A DNA stretch of 46,007 nt, from assembly GCA_937936275.1 (NCBI GenBank), contig CALHCJ010000023.1:1-46007 (forward strand), written 5' to 3'. This document shows positions 32,922 through 42,207 of the stretch, piece by piece. Under the pieces are notes generated by a model. It made no database searches and was not told the DNA's origin. It was given only the letters and a program-made list of their open reading frames with translations. A program made the position numbers and the translations under genes. This stretch comes from an uncultured Flavobacteriaceae bacterium (lineage in GTDB: Bacteria; Bacteroidota; Bacteroidia; Flavobacteriales; Flavobacteriaceae). Position 1 is the first letter of the stretch, and each line of letters begins with the position of its first letter.

Positions 32922-35492
32922 TTAAAAAGGGTAGTTAATACCAATTTGTAAAACGGAATTTTTAAAATTATACTCTCTAAACCACCTTTTTGAATTCTCT
33001 TCTGCTGGGTTGTAAGTTTTGAAACCTAAATCACCTCTTAGTACGAAGTATGTAAAGTCATACCGAATACCAAAACCTGAACCTAGAGCAATGTCTTTTA
33101 GCGAGTCAACTCCTGAAAATGTGGCCTCGGGATCATCAACATTATCGAATACATTCCAAATATTTCCTGCATCTGCGAATAGAGCTCCTTTAAAATTTCC
33201 AACAATGGGAAATCGATATTCTAAATTCAAAGCAATTTTCAGATTCGCTTCATTAAAATCATTAATAGCATCTGTTCTACCAGGTCCCAAAGAATATGGT
33301 CGCCATCCTCTATTGTCGTTTGAGCCTCCTGCAAAATAACTACGCACGAAGGGAATATTATCTGAATTACCATAGGGGACAGCAATGCCAAAGAATGTTC
33401 GAGTCGCTAAAACACTTCCTCTAGAAAGATCCCAATATTTAACGTAGTCGAATTCAGTCTTGATGTATTGCGAGTAAGAAACGTCAAAAACTGTTAAATC
33501 TCCATCGCGTTCATCAAATGGGATAATATTAGACAATGCAGAAAGTAAATTGCCTGCGCTTTCTACCTTAAATCGAAATTGATAAAAACTATTATCCGTT
33601 GGGCCTCTTCTGTTGTTTTTATTAAAAGTGTAATTACTGGCAAAAATCAGGTTATTCTCGGTTAAACGTTCTTCGCGTTCCGCAATTGCATTAACTTCGC
33701 GAAACTGTTCGGTTGTTGAAGGAACTGTACCGTCTGTTATAGAATTCAAAAATAAGTCTGTCCCAGCAGGGATAAGTAATCTTCCGTTTTCATCAAAGGA
33801 ATTTGCGAATAAAGGTTCAGTTTCAAAATCATCAGCCACGGCATCTAAACGGTCATAGGTATTCCGGTAAACATTAAAAAATCGCTCTCGGTTTGTATTC
33901 CGTACAAATTGAATATTCAATAATTCAAGATTGTTTTTTTTAAAAGCAGAAGGAGACCAATTATAACCTAAAATAGTATTAAAAGTTTGCTTATCGAGTC
34001 CAATATTTTGCTGCGAACTAAAACCTAAGCTTACTCTTGTTCGAGGTAGCATATAATTAGGTATGAATTTTTTAGTATTTAAAATCGGCAACCAAATTCT
34101 TGGAAAATCTAGTGTAAACTCAGTTCCGACTTCAAGTAAGTTAAAAAATTGGCCATCTTGATCACGAATGGTCTCATCACTTGATGAACCAATATTTAAT
34201 CTACCTGACCAGCTTAGATTTTCAGCTCCACCAAATAAATTTCTTGCTTGCAATGCAGGTCTAAACGCTAATCCTACTGTTTGAATATTAGAGTGATTAA
34301 CTTCTAAATTGGTGCTAAATGAGTATTTCGGTCGCTCAGAGAGATAGATGTTGGCAGTGAGATTCGTTCGTGTAGAATCTTCCTCAAAATTTATGGAGGG
34401 ATACCGAAATACATTTAAACTAGAAATCTGACGTAGAGTGCGAATTCTATCGATATCTCTGTAAATGCTGTCTTTAGCAAAGAAAACGGCATCAGTTAAT
34501 GTTTCTGGTTTGAATCTGAGTTTATTACGATAGAATAGCGTGTAGTCTCCAAAACGCTCAAAGACCATATCACTGTCAGGGTAATCTGTGTAAATATTAA
34601 TTTTATCAAATTTGAAGACTTTGTACTCAGTTGTGGTTACCGAATTTTCGGTTCGTTTTTTGAGGTTGTCAATATTTAATGCAATATCCATTCTTCGATC
34701 ACCACCAAGCCTTGAAGTGTCTCTGATGATATCATATTTGATAGCACTTTCTTGAAAATTATAAACACCTCGATCTCTAAATATTGCAGTGAGGCGCTCC
34801 CTTTCGTTGTCAAAATTTTCTAGATCAAATTGCTCACCTGCCTTTACAAAAGAATTGTTTTTAACCAAACCATAAATAGAATCAATAGCAACCGAAGCAA
34901 TTTTGTGAGAAACTGAATCTAACATGTATGGGTCTCCTAGGGCAATTTTGTAGTTTACTCCGGCACGTTGTTTCTTTTTAAGGCTGTCAATTGTAAATGT
35001 CGTTGTATTATTAAAATAACCTTTGGTTTTATAATAAGCCTGAAGTCTTTCTAGCGTTCTACGCGTTTGTATGGTATCTAAAATAGCAGGGGGCTCGCCA
35101 ATATTTTTCAACCATTCGCTATAGCCTTTTACCAAAAACGATTCACCCAGACGATTTACTTGCTTTTCAGATAAAAAGTTGGTTAATCTTTCTTTTCTTT
35201 TTGGTGTTTTATACAACCAAGCTTGGTACGAAGAATCTGGATTTACTTTTGCCAAATTATACAGATTCAAACGTAGGTTATACCCTAGTAGGTTACTGTT
35301 TGGTTTCTGAATAATAAGACTTTCAATAAGCTCGTTATTGATTTTAGCGCTATCGACTTCAATCGTGTTTTTTGAAATTAATAGCTCATTATCTTCCACC
35401 CTTTTTAGCGAGTTGCATGAAGTTAGTGCAACTGCTACCAATAATAAGCTTATTTTAGTACAACTTTTTTTATTGGGCAAAAGGGTCCTCAT
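32922..35492 (-). CDS. tamL: TamA-like outer-membrane assembly lipoprotein (TamL, BamA superfamily)
   Basis: An 856 aa Omp85-family protein. The ATG at 35492 gives a lipoprotein signal with lipobox VALTSC (lipidated Cys26) and CNSLKRVEDNELLISKNTIEV next, typical of the Bacteroidota TamL group. POTRA-like segments follow (about 30-330, including RRTLERLQAYYKTKGYF). The C-terminal 400 residues form a beta-barrel with RSYFAGGSNDNRGWRPYSLGPG, the VRGF-like loop, and a final strand ending in GINYPF. It presumably inserts outer-membrane proteins with a TamB partner, which is not in the window. The frame is open to 35546, but this would include the probable -7 box and overlap the divergent methyltransferase gene. 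Confidence 0.9.
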   Translation of the reverse strand: MRTLLPNKKSCTKISLLLVAVALTSCNSLKRVEDNELLISKNTIEVDSAKINNELIESLIIQKPNSNLLGYNLRLNLYNLAKVNPDSSYQAWLYKTPKRKERLTNFLSEKQVNRLGESFLVKGYSEWLKNIGEPPAILDTIQTRRTLERLQAYYKTKGYFNNTTTFTIDSLKKKQRAGVNYKIALGDPYMLDSVSHKIASVAIDSIYGLVKNNSFVKAGEQFDLENFDNERERLTAIFRDRGVYNFQESAIKYDIIRDTSRLGGDRRMDIALNIDNLKKRTENSVTTTEYKVFKFDKINIYTDYPDSDMVFERFGDYTLFYRNKLRFKPETLTDAVFFAKDSIYRDIDRIRTLRQISSLNVFRYPSINFEEDSTRTNLTANIYLSERPKYSFSTNLEVNHSNIQTVGLAFRPALQARNLFGGAENLSWSGRLNIGSSSDETIRDQDGQFFNLLEVGTEFTLDFPRIWLPILNTKKFIPNYMLPRTRVSLGFSSQQNIGLDKQTFNTILGYNWSPSAFKKNNLELLNIQFVRNTNRERFFNVYRNTYDRLDAVADDFETEPLFANSFDENGRLLIPAGTDLFLNSITDGTVPSTTEQFREVNAIAEREERLTENNLIFASNYTFNKNNRRGPTDNSFYQFRFKVESAGNLLSALSNIIPFDERDGDLTVFDVSYSQYIKTEFDYVKYWDLSRGSVLATRTFFGIAVPYGNSDNIPFVRSYFAGGSNDNRGWRPYSLGPGRTDAINDFNEANLKIALNLEYRFPIVGNFKGALFADAGNIWNVFDNVDDPEATFSGVDSLKDIALGSGFGIRYDFTYFVLRGDLGFKTYNPAEENSKRWFREYNFKNSVLQIGINYPF

Positions 35493-35498
35493 AGAGTT

Positions 35499-35506
35499 CA
35501 AAAATA
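35499..35506 (-). promoter_or_regulatory. Possible -7 box (TATTTTTG) for tamL, giving an almost leaderless mRNA
   Basis: Exact TAnnTTTG match on the minus strand only 6 bases before the chosen ATG. If used, the mRNA would start at or next to the start codon. No -33 element is seen, so it may be chance. Confidence 0.3.
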
Positions 35507-35528
35507 CATTAAAAAACACATTACTTGT

Positions 35529-36251
35529 ATGGTTGGTAAAAGCCAATTAAAACGAATACGACGCTTACATCAAAAAAAGTACCGAAATGAACTCGGCTTA
35601 TTTTTTGTAGAAGGAAAAAAGACGGTTCAAGAACTATTAGATGCCAATTTAAAACCGTTTGAAATCTATTACACCGAACCTAATTTTTTTTCTAAAATAG
35701 AGGATAATTATTTTCAGATTACGCCTAGCGAACTAAAACAAGTCAGTCAACTTAAAAACCCAAATGGTGTTTTAGGCGTTTTTTATATGCCTGATTTGAC
35801 AGAAGTAGTTTTTGATGATTGGGTAGTCGTTCTTGATGAGGTGCGTGACCCGGGAAACTTAGGCACAATCATCCGTTTGTGTGATTGGTTTGGAATTAAA
35901 AATTTGGTTTGTTCTAAACAAACCGTTGATTGTTATAATCCGAAGGTTTTACAAGCTACTATGGGTTCAATCGCTCGATTAAATGTAACCTATACCGATA
36001 TTCTTAAATTTCTTGAAGATACTTCGCTACCAGTATATGGCGCTTTTATGGATGGAGATTCGGTTTATACAACCAAATTGCCAGTAGTCGGAATTCTAAT
36101 TTTAGGAAATGAGGCAAATGGAATTTCAAAGGAAGTTGAAAATTTAGTGGCGAAAAAAATAGCTATTCCTCAATCTAAAAGTCAAACTACAGAGAGTTTA
36201 AATGTAGCTACCGCATCAGCAATCTTATTGAGCGAAATTAGACGGAGATAA
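35529..36251 (+). CDS. TrmH/SpoU-family RNA 2'-O-methyltransferase
   Basis: A 240 aa SPOUT methyltransferase of the RlmB/TsnR group. The N-terminal substrate-binding domain reads KRIRRLHQKKYRNELGLFFVEGKKTVQELL. The SPOUT domain carries motif 1 VLDEVRDPGNLGTIIRLCDWFGI, motif 2 ILILGNEANGISKEV and motif 3 IPQSKSQTTESLNVATASAILLSEI, with the usual ES-LNVA. The substrate is rRNA or tRNA ribose, the exact site unknown. It is divergent from tamL and converges tail-to-tail with porT at a distance of only 3 bases. Confidence 0.92.
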   Translation: MVGKSQLKRIRRLHQKKYRNELGLFFVEGKKTVQELLDANLKPFEIYYTEPNFFSKIEDNYFQITPSELKQVSQLKNPNGVLGVFYMPDLTEVVFDDWVVVLDEVRDPGNLGTIIRLCDWFGIKNLVCSKQTVDCYNPKVLQATMGSIARLNVTYTDILKFLEDTSLPVYGAFMDGDSVYTTKLPVVGILILGNEANGISKEVENLVAKKIAIPQSKSQTTESLNVATASAILLSEIRRR

Positions 36252-36254
36252 CTT

Positions 36255-36962
36255 TTATTCAAAGGTTAAGTTGATAAAGATACCTCTAGAACGCATACTT
36301 GCTATATTACTTGTCCAAGGGCTATTCGGATCGTCATCAGGTATTAGTTCATTATTTAGGGCAAAAACACCTCGAATAGAGGGTGTGAATTTAAAGTATT
36401 CGAGATAAAAGTCAATACCAAAACCTAGTTCGTAATTATATACCCATTTATTCATTCGAAAGGTTCCAGAAGCGTTATCATCTAGGCTATCTTCGTTACT
36501 TCCTAAATTCAAAGATGCTGATCCACCACCTACAATGAAAGGTTTCCAGTTTCCTATTCTTCTAGTGTTTACTTTTAAAAGTAGCGGAAAGTTAATATAG
36601 GTTGATTTCACTTCGCGAATAGCATCTCTCTCTTCCGCAAATCCTGGAAAACCTAAAGTACGTGCAGTATAGGCCAAACCTGGTTCGATTCGTACGTCTA
36701 AAAATTCGTTCACCCGCATCTCACCAATCAGACCAACATTAAATCCAGTAGATTTAAGTACCTGAACATCTGTATTCTTATCCCCTAGATTATTCTTATA
36801 ATTGAATTTAAAACCGTAGCGATTGAGTCCCAAGTAATACCCGTAGTTCAAGAACTTTTTATCCTTGTTTTCAATATTCAGAACTGGCTTTTCATTGAAT
36901 TGTGCCAATAGTGGGCGACTACCAAGAAACATCACTAGGAAAATAAAAAGGAGTTTTCGCAT
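36255..36962 (-). CDS. porT: PorT-family protein of the type IX secretion system
   Basis: A 235 aa protein with a signal peptide (MRKLLFIFLVMFLGSRPLLAQ) and an eight-strand-type barrel. The start NYGYYLGLNRYGFKFNY, FNVGLIGEMRVNEFLDVRIEPGLAYTAR, INFPLLLKVNTRR and the C-terminal ISINLTFE-like ending (IFINLTFE) match PorT/SprT, a membrane-associated component of type IX secretion, needed for gingipain secretion in Porphyromonas and gliding in Flavobacterium. Adjacency to ubiE is the order I remember from flavobacteria and supports the call. Its stop is 3 bases from that of the convergent methyltransferase gene. It starts 64 bases after ubiE and is probably cotranscribed. Confidence 0.9.
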   Translation of the reverse strand: MRKLLFIFLVMFLGSRPLLAQFNEKPVLNIENKDKKFLNYGYYLGLNRYGFKFNYKNNLGDKNTDVQVLKSTGFNVGLIGEMRVNEFLDVRIEPGLAYTARTLGFPGFAEERDAIREVKSTYINFPLLLKVNTRRIGNWKPFIVGGGSASLNLGSNEDSLDDNASGTFRMNKWVYNYELGFGIDFYLEYFKFTPSIRGVFALNNELIPDDDPNSPWTSNIASMRSRGIFINLTFE

Positions 36963-37026
36963 TCAATTTAAAATTATAAAGATTTCATTTTCAATTATAT
37001 ACTCTAACGAAATCTAAATTTTATTG

Positions 37027-37764
37027 CTAATTAAGGGCTTTGGTTGCTACATAAATAGAGGCCACCCCGAACGTTTGAGGTTTGTTCTCTACCTCTATAA
37101 ACCCAATTTTGCGTAAAATATTGTTGAAGTTTTCGCCATGTGGAAAAACTGCTGCAGATTCAGATAAATAGGTGTATGCAGACCGATCTTTCGAAAAAAG
37201 ACGCCCTACAAAGGGTAGCACATAATTACAATGAAAACGATATCCTTGTTTAAAAGGGGTTTTGGTGGGTACGGCAGTCTCTAGAACCACGAAAGTTCCT
37301 GCAGGTTTAAGTACCCGATAAATTTCTGCCAGTCCTTTTTCAAGGCTTTCAAAATTTCGAACACCGAAAGCTACGGTGACTGCGTCAAATGAATTTTCTT
37401 CGAAAGGGAGGTTTTCACTATCACCCACCACCATTTCAATGGTTTTATCTAATTTCTTATCGTTGACTTTTTCTTTACCAACTTCAAGCATTCCTGGTGA
37501 GATATCTAAACCTACAATTCTCTGGGCTCCAGTTTCAATCATATTGATGGCAAGATCGCCAGTTCCTGTAGCGATATCAAGAATCGACTTAGGTTTCTTT
37601 TTCGTTAAAATGGCCACAACTCGTTTGCGCCATTTAATATCAATACCGAAAGAGATAACACGATTTAAACCGTCATAGTTCTTTGATATCGTATCGAACA
37701 TTTTGGTGACCTGTTCTTTTTTTCCAAGTTCAGAGTCTTTGTAAGGAGTGACTTTTTTAGCCAT
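37027..37764 (-). CDS. ubiE: Demethylmenaquinone methyltransferase (UbiE/MenG)
   Basis: A 245 aa SAM-dependent methyltransferase for the last step of menaquinone synthesis (flavobacteria use menaquinone, not ubiquinone). Motifs: [22 protein letters not shown] at the start, SAM motif [57 protein letters not shown], and the [14 protein letters not shown] segment. These are diagnostic of UbiE/MenG. A TATCTTTG box lies 18 bases before the ATG. Confidence 0.96.
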   Translation of the reverse strand: MAKKVTPYKDSELGKKEQVTKMFDTISKNYDGLNRVISFGIDIKWRKRVVAILTKKKPKSILDIATGTGDLAINMIETGAQRIVGLDISPGMLEVGKEKVNDKKLDKTIEMVVGDSENLPFEENSFDAVTVAFGVRNFESLEKGLAEIYRVLKPAGTFVVLETAVPTKTPFKQGYRFHCNYVLPFVGRLFSKDRSAYTYLSESAAVFPHGENFNNILRKIGFIEVENKPQTFGVASIYVATKALN

Positions 37765-37781
37765 TTATAGCAAATTTTTGG

Positions 37782-37789
37782 CAAAGATA
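37782..37789 (-). promoter_or_regulatory. Putative -7 promoter box (TATCTTTG) for ubiE-porT
   Basis: Exact TAnnTTTG match on the minus strand, 18 bases upstream of the ubiE ATG; short leader of about 11 nt. Confidence 0.5.
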
Positions 37790-37891
37790 CGATATAAGGC
37801 TTGACATAAGGGCTTGAATGTTATGCAATAAAGTGATTGAGTAGTAGTTTAATACTTGTGTTAATTCAGTGGTGAGGTGATAAAAAAACAT

Positions 37892-37899
37892 TAATTTTG
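37892..37899 (+). promoter_or_regulatory. Putative -7 promoter box (TAATTTTG) for the trk unit
   Basis: Exact TAnnTTTG match. The expected RNA start near 37906 is about 24 nt before the leader ORF at 37930 and about 119 nt before trkA. No -33 TTG in place. Confidence 0.5.
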
Positions 37900-37929
37900 C
37901 CACGCAATATATTGCAAACTTTTCTTAAC

Positions 37930-38028
37930 ATGAGCTGCAAAAAAGCTAAGATTCCCCTGAGGATTCTTTTTTCTAAGTTGGGGTGGATACTTAAAACCAC
38001 TTCGAAACAACATAGTTATATTAAATGA
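37930..38028 (+). CDS. Possible 32-aa leader peptide upstream of trkA
   Basis: An ATG ORF of 32 codons, starting MSCKKAKIPLRILF and ending HSYIK. The stop TGA overlaps the trkA ATG as ATGA, the same coupling seen between real genes here. It is the first ORF after the predicted RNA start. The peptide is strongly basic (eight lysines, one arginine) and amphipathic. A terminator-like hairpin lies inside it at 37948-37972. It might be a leader peptide for attenuation or translational coupling, a small membrane-active peptide, or chance. I know of no described family. Confidence 0.4.
   Translation: MSCKKAKIPLRILFSKLGWILKTTSKQHSYIK
37948..37972 (+). terminator. Terminator-like hairpin inside the trkA leader (possible attenuator)
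   Basis: AAGATTCC (37948-37955) and GGATTCTT (37961-37968) pair with one T-T mismatch around a 5-base loop. The T-run continues to 37972 (six T in a row). It lies about 50 bases before trkA. The stem is short, so termination would be partial at best. Confidence 0.4.
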
Positions 38029-39374
38029 AAATTATAATAGCAGGTGCTGGTGAGGTAGGCTTTCATTTGGCAAAACTACTTTCTTACGAATCGCAAGATA
38101 TTACTTTGATTGACACAGATAAAGAGAGTTTGAACTATGCAGATAACCATTTAGACATACGTGTTTTAAGAGGTGATGCTACCTCAATTGCTGTACTTAA
38201 GGATGCCCGGGTACAAGAATCTAATTTAGTGATTGGAGTTACTTCTTCGGAAACAACCAATATTACGCTTTGTATGTTGGCAAAACAATTAGGATGTGAA
38301 CGAACGATTGCTCGTATTTCTAATACAGAGTTTGTAGATTGTAAAGAGACAATCAGGTTTGATGAATTGGGTATTGATGAATTGATATCTCCAGAAGAGT
38401 TAGCGGCAACAGAAATTCAATTATTGCTCAATAAATCTGCATTTAACGATACCTACGAATTTGAAGAAGGTGAACTCATCATGATTGGTGTTTCTTTGCC
38501 AAAATCAGCCCCTTTTGTTGGTAAAATGGTAAAGGAAGCAGCGACAATATTTCCAGAACTTCATTTTATGCCAATTGCTTTAAAACGTTTGGGTACCCAG
38601 TATACCGTTATTCCAAGAGGTGATACGGTTTTTAAAGAAGGAGATCAGGTATATTTTATTACTGTTAAGGAGGGAGTAGATGAACTATACAAACTTACGG
38701 GTAAGAAAAAGGAGGAGATTCGCAACGTTATGATTTTAGGAGGGTCTAAAGTTGGCTTTAAAGCGGCACGAGATCTGTGTGTAAAAAAGTTTAATGTAAA
38801 GCTCATTGAGAAGAATAAGGAAAAGGCATTTGATTTAGCCGACGACCTTCCTACCGCTCTGGTAATTAATGGTGACGGTAGAAATGTTGAATTATTAGAG
38901 GAAGAAAATTTAGAATCGATGGATGCCTTTATAGCAGTCACTGGCAACTCTGAGACAAATATCATGTCTTGTCTGGTCGCAAAATCAAAACATATTAAGA
39001 AAACAATCGCTTTGGTAGAGAATATGGATTATTTTCAGCTCTCTCATTCTATCGGTATTGATACCTTAATCAATAAAAAGTTATTAGCAGCAAATAATAT
39101 TTTTAGACATATTCGAAAAGGTGATGTCGTTGCTTCGATGCGTTTGAATAACCTAAATGCAGAAATTTTAGAATTTGTGGTAAAACCAGAATCTAAGGTT
39201 ACAGGTAGTGTAATTCGCGATTTAGATTTTCCAAAAGAAGCAACCATAGGCGGCGTCGTTCGTGATGGAGTGGGTACGATCGCATTAGGCGGTTTTCAAA
39301 TCAAAGCAGGAGATTGTGTTGTGGTTTGCTGTTTGCCTGAGGCTATTGCTAGAATCGAAAGACTGTTTACCTAA
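38025..39374 (+). CDS. trkA: Trk potassium uptake regulatory subunit TrkA
   Basis: A 449 aa cytoplasmic gating ring subunit of the Trk potassium transporter. It has two tandem RCK units: an N-terminal Rossmann fold with IIIAGAGEVGFHLAKLL (Gly7-x-Gly9-x-x-Gly12), acidic DTDKES and a TrkA_C domain (about 140-220). A second Rossmann fold (VMILGGSKVGFKAARDL, about 233) and a C-terminal TrkA_C domain (about 365-449) follow. This matches the duplicated E. coli TrkA (458 aa). It binds NAD(H) and nucleotides to gate TrkH. The leader is unusually long (about 119 nt) with a small ORF whose stop overlaps this ATG. trkH follows after one base. Confidence 0.96.
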   Translation: MKIIIAGAGEVGFHLAKLLSYESQDITLIDTDKESLNYADNHLDIRVLRGDATSIAVLKDARVQESNLVIGVTSSETTNITLCMLAKQLGCERTIARISNTEFVDCKETIRFDELGIDELISPEELAATEIQLLLNKSAFNDTYEFEEGELIMIGVSLPKSAPFVGKMVKEAATIFPELHFMPIALKRLGTQYTVIPRGDTVFKEGDQVYFITVKEGVDELYKLTGKKKEEIRNVMILGGSKVGFKAARDLCVKKFNVKLIEKNKEKAFDLADDLPTALVINGDGRNVELLEEENLESMDAFIAVTGNSETNIMSCLVAKSKHIKKTIALVENMDYFQLSHSIGIDTLINKKLLAANNIFRHIRKGDVVASMRLNNLNAEILEFVVKPESKVTGSVIRDLDFPKEATIGGVVRDGVGTIALGGFQIKAGDCVVVCCLPEAIARIERLFT

Positions 39375-39375
39375 G

Positions 39376-40866
39376 ATGCGACTAAATTCTAGAATTATTC
39401 TGCATATCATGGGCGTTTTACTTCTCGTAAACGGGGGGTTTATGCTATTTGCAGTTATCACTAGCTTAATTTATAATGACGGCGCAACCTTAGATATTAC
39501 TTTAGCTTCCATAACAACCATGGTATCAGGACTAATGCTTTTTTATGCAACTCGCAATCATAAAAAAGAAGTTCAACGTAAAGAGGGGTATATCATAGTA
39601 ACTTTTGGCTGGATTGTAATGTCGCTTTCAGGAATGCTGCCCTATCTGTTTTCAGGTGCAATACCAGGGGTTACTAATGCATTTTTTGAAACTATTTCAG
39701 GGTATACGACCACAGGGGCGTCTATCTTAGATGATATTGAGGCGCTACCAGAAGGAATATTGCTTTGGCGCAGTTTGACGCATTGGATTGGTGGTATGGG
39801 TATTATTGTACTTGCAATTGCGATCTTGCCACTATTGGGCATAGGAGGCATGCAGCTCTTTGCTGCCGAAGCTCCAGGCCCTAGCGCAGATAAATTACAT
39901 CCTAGAATTACAGATACTGCGAAGCGTTTATGGTTAATTTATGTCGGGTATACTGCAGCCGAAACCTTGTTGCTAAGCGTTGCGGGAATGTCATTTTTTG
40001 ATGCGATTAATCACGCTTTGGCGACCCTGTCAACGGGTGGTTTCTCTACTAAAAATTTAAGCGTTGCTTATTGGAACGATTCTCCTATTATTCAATACAT
40101 CATTATCTTTTTTATGTTTTTAGCAGGGAGTAATTTTGTATTGAGTTATTTCGCTTTTAAAGGGAAAGTTCAAAAAGTTTTTCAAAATGAAGAATTTAGG
40201 TTCTATGTAGGATTTACACTAGTATTTACATTGGTTGCAGCAGTTGTTATCTATACACAAGCAAATGTTGCGGTAACAGAATATCATCCCATGGTCTTAG
40301 GAGAGGGAGAGAGTTCCTTCCGGCATGCCTTGTTTCAAGTGATTGCAGTAGTAACTACCACAGGTTTTGTTACCGCAGATTTCACGAGTTGGACCCCCTT
40401 TTTAACTATCTTTTTTTTCGGATTATTTTTCTTAGGTGGTTCGGCTGGTTCGACAGCAGGTGGCATTAAAGTGATGCGTCATTTGCTTATTATAAAAAAT
40501 GGATTGCTTGAGTTTAAGCGCACCTTACATCCGAATGCTATTATTCCTGTCCGCTATAAAGATAAGACGGTAAAACAAGATATTGTTTATAATATTATAG
40601 GCTTCTTCGTGCTATATATGCTGCTTTTTATTATCGGAGCATTAGTTCTCGGAATCTTAGGATTAGACTTTCAATCTGCTATTGGTGGTGCTGCATCATC
40701 CCTTGGAAATGTTGGTCCGGCATTAGGAAGCTTAAATCCAGTTAGTAATTTCAATGGTTTGCCAGATGCAGGTAAATGGTGGTGTGGTTTTTTGATGCTA
40801 GCGGGTAGACTAGAATTATTTACTGTTCTAATCTTACTTACACCTTATTTTTGGAAAAGGACTTAA
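39376..40866 (+). CDS. trkH: Trk potassium uptake channel subunit TrkH
   Basis: A 497 aa inner-membrane potassium channel/transporter. Four pore repeats can be picked out by their selectivity loops: FETISGYTTTGAS, ALATLSTGGFST, VIAVVTTTGFVTAD and ASSLGNVGPALG. The SLTHWIGGMGIIVLAIAILP segment and GGSAGSTAGGIKVMR loop are typical of TrkH/TrkG. I chose the ATG at 39376, one base after the trkA stop, which gives MRLNSRIILHIMGVLLL; the longer frame back to 39316 overlaps trkA. No terminator is evident in the 80 bases before the convergent aminotransferase gene. Confidence 0.96.
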   Translation: MRLNSRIILHIMGVLLLVNGGFMLFAVITSLIYNDGATLDITLASITTMVSGLMLFYATRNHKKEVQRKEGYIIVTFGWIVMSLSGMLPYLFSGAIPGVTNAFFETISGYTTTGASILDDIEALPEGILLWRSLTHWIGGMGIIVLAIAILPLLGIGGMQLFAAEAPGPSADKLHPRITDTAKRLWLIYVGYTAAETLLLSVAGMSFFDAINHALATLSTGGFSTKNLSVAYWNDSPIIQYIIIFFMFLAGSNFVLSYFAFKGKVQKVFQNEEFRFYVGFTLVFTLVAAVVIYTQANVAVTEYHPMVLGEGESSFRHALFQVIAVVTTTGFVTADFTSWTPFLTIFFFGLFFLGGSAGSTAGGIKVMRHLLIIKNGLLEFKRTLHPNAIIPVRYKDKTVKQDIVYNIIGFFVLYMLLFIIGALVLGILGLDFQSAIGGAASSLGNVGPALGSLNPVSNFNGLPDAGKWWCGFLMLAGRLELFTVLILLTPYFWKRT

Positions 40867-40946
40867 TTAAAAAGTAACTTGTCTTCTAAAATGAAGCCCC
40901 AAGATATGAAGAAGTCGTTAGGACTAAATGTTGTACTTGTATTCAC

Positions 40947-42137
40947 TTAATTCAGCGCAATTTTTATTCTCGAAACCGCCTCACGAATTTCTTTTTCTGA
41001 CGCAGCATACGAAATACGAATACAATTACCATTGCCAAACGCATCACCAGTAACCGTAGCAACGTTCGCATTTTCTAATAAGTACATTGCAAAATCAGAG
41101 GCATTGTTTATAGTGGTTCCCTTTATGGTTTTTCCAAAATATGCTGTAACGTCAGGAAAGACATAAAACGCCCCCTCTGGCTCATTACATTTGAATCCGT
41201 CGATATTATTTAACAACTCCAAAATCAGGGTTCGACGTCCTTTGAATTCGTCAACCATAAATTGTACACGATCGGGAGATTCAACCAAAGCGGTAATAAC
41301 AGCACGCTGCGCGATACAGTTTGCTCCGCTGGTTACTTGACCTTGCAATTTGTTACAAGCCCTAGCTATATAGGTAGGTGCACCAATATATCCTATTCTC
41401 CAACCCGTCATGGCGAAGGCTTTTGCTACCCCGTTTACAGTAACCGTACGATCATACATATCTTCAAAAGCAGCCATAGACGCATGAGCGGTTACGCCGT
41501 AGTTGATATGCTCATAAATTTCATCACTGACTACAATAATTTGGGGGTGTTTTTGCAAGACATCTGCTAGTCCTCTTAACTCAGCCTCACTATAAATAGA
41601 ACCACTAGGGTTACAAGGTGAGCTATACCATAGCATTTTCGTTTTTGGAGTAATTGCAGCTTCTAGTTGCTCAGGAGTCATTTTAAAGTCCTTCTCAATT
41701 GACGTAGCGACTTCTACGGGAACACCACCAGCCAATTTTACAATATCACTATAACTCACCCAATAAGGACAAGGTAGTATCACTTCATCACCATCATTTA
41801 AGACCACCTGAGCTACATTATATAAGGCTTGTTTGGCACCTGTTGAAACAACTAATTGAGATGGCTCATAGCAAAGATTATTATCTCTTTTAAATTTTGT
41901 TATAATGGCCTTTTTTAAATCAACATAACCATCTACCGGCGTGTAGGAATTGTAGTCGTCATTTACAGCTTGTATCGCAGCATCTTTAATATAGTCAGGC
42001 GTATTAAAATCTGGTTCGCCCAAACTTAATCCGATGATATCTTTACCGGCCGCTCGTAGTTCTCGAGCTTTTGCAGCCATTTCAAGTGTTGCTGAAGGAG
42101 TTACACTGTTAATTCTGTCAGATAGTTGGTTGCTCAT
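40947..42137 (-). CDS. Pyridoxal-phosphate class I aminotransferase (aspartate aminotransferase-like)
   Basis: A 396 aa fold-type I aminotransferase of the AspB/AspC-1gamma group. Motifs: LSLGEPDFNTPDYIKDAA at the N-terminus, STGAKQALYNVAQVVLNDGD for cofactor binding, YSSPCNPSGSIYS, VSDEIYEHINYG, and the PLP-lysine segment NGVAKAFAMTGWRIGYIGAP, ending with the carboxylate-binding Arg in GNCIRISYAASE. Aspartate is the most likely substrate, but specificity cannot be fixed from sequence. Monocistronic, with a TAATTTTG box about 70 bases upstream and a convergent neighbour, trkH. Confidence 0.93.
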   Translation of the reverse strand: MSNQLSDRINSVTPSATLEMAAKARELRAAGKDIIGLSLGEPDFNTPDYIKDAAIQAVNDDYNSYTPVDGYVDLKKAIITKFKRDNNLCYEPSQLVVSTGAKQALYNVAQVVLNDGDEVILPCPYWVSYSDIVKLAGGVPVEVATSIEKDFKMTPEQLEAAITPKTKMLWYSSPCNPSGSIYSEAELRGLADVLQKHPQIIVVSDEIYEHINYGVTAHASMAAFEDMYDRTVTVNGVAKAFAMTGWRIGYIGAPTYIARACNKLQGQVTSGANCIAQRAVITALVESPDRVQFMVDEFKGRRTLILELLNNIDGFKCNEPEGAFYVFPDVTAYFGKTIKGTTINNASDFAMYLLENANVATVTGDAFGNGNCIRISYAASEKEIREAVSRIKIALN

Positions 42138-42207
42138 ACGAAGGTCTCTTTTAGGTTACTCCTCCCCATTGGATAGAAGGGTTACATTTTTCTTTAATAA
42201 TGAATTG

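Noticed and set aside
39316-39375. Longer TrkH start inside trkA
   Set aside because: The ATG one base after the trkA stop fits the family N-terminus; the extension is trkA read in another frame.
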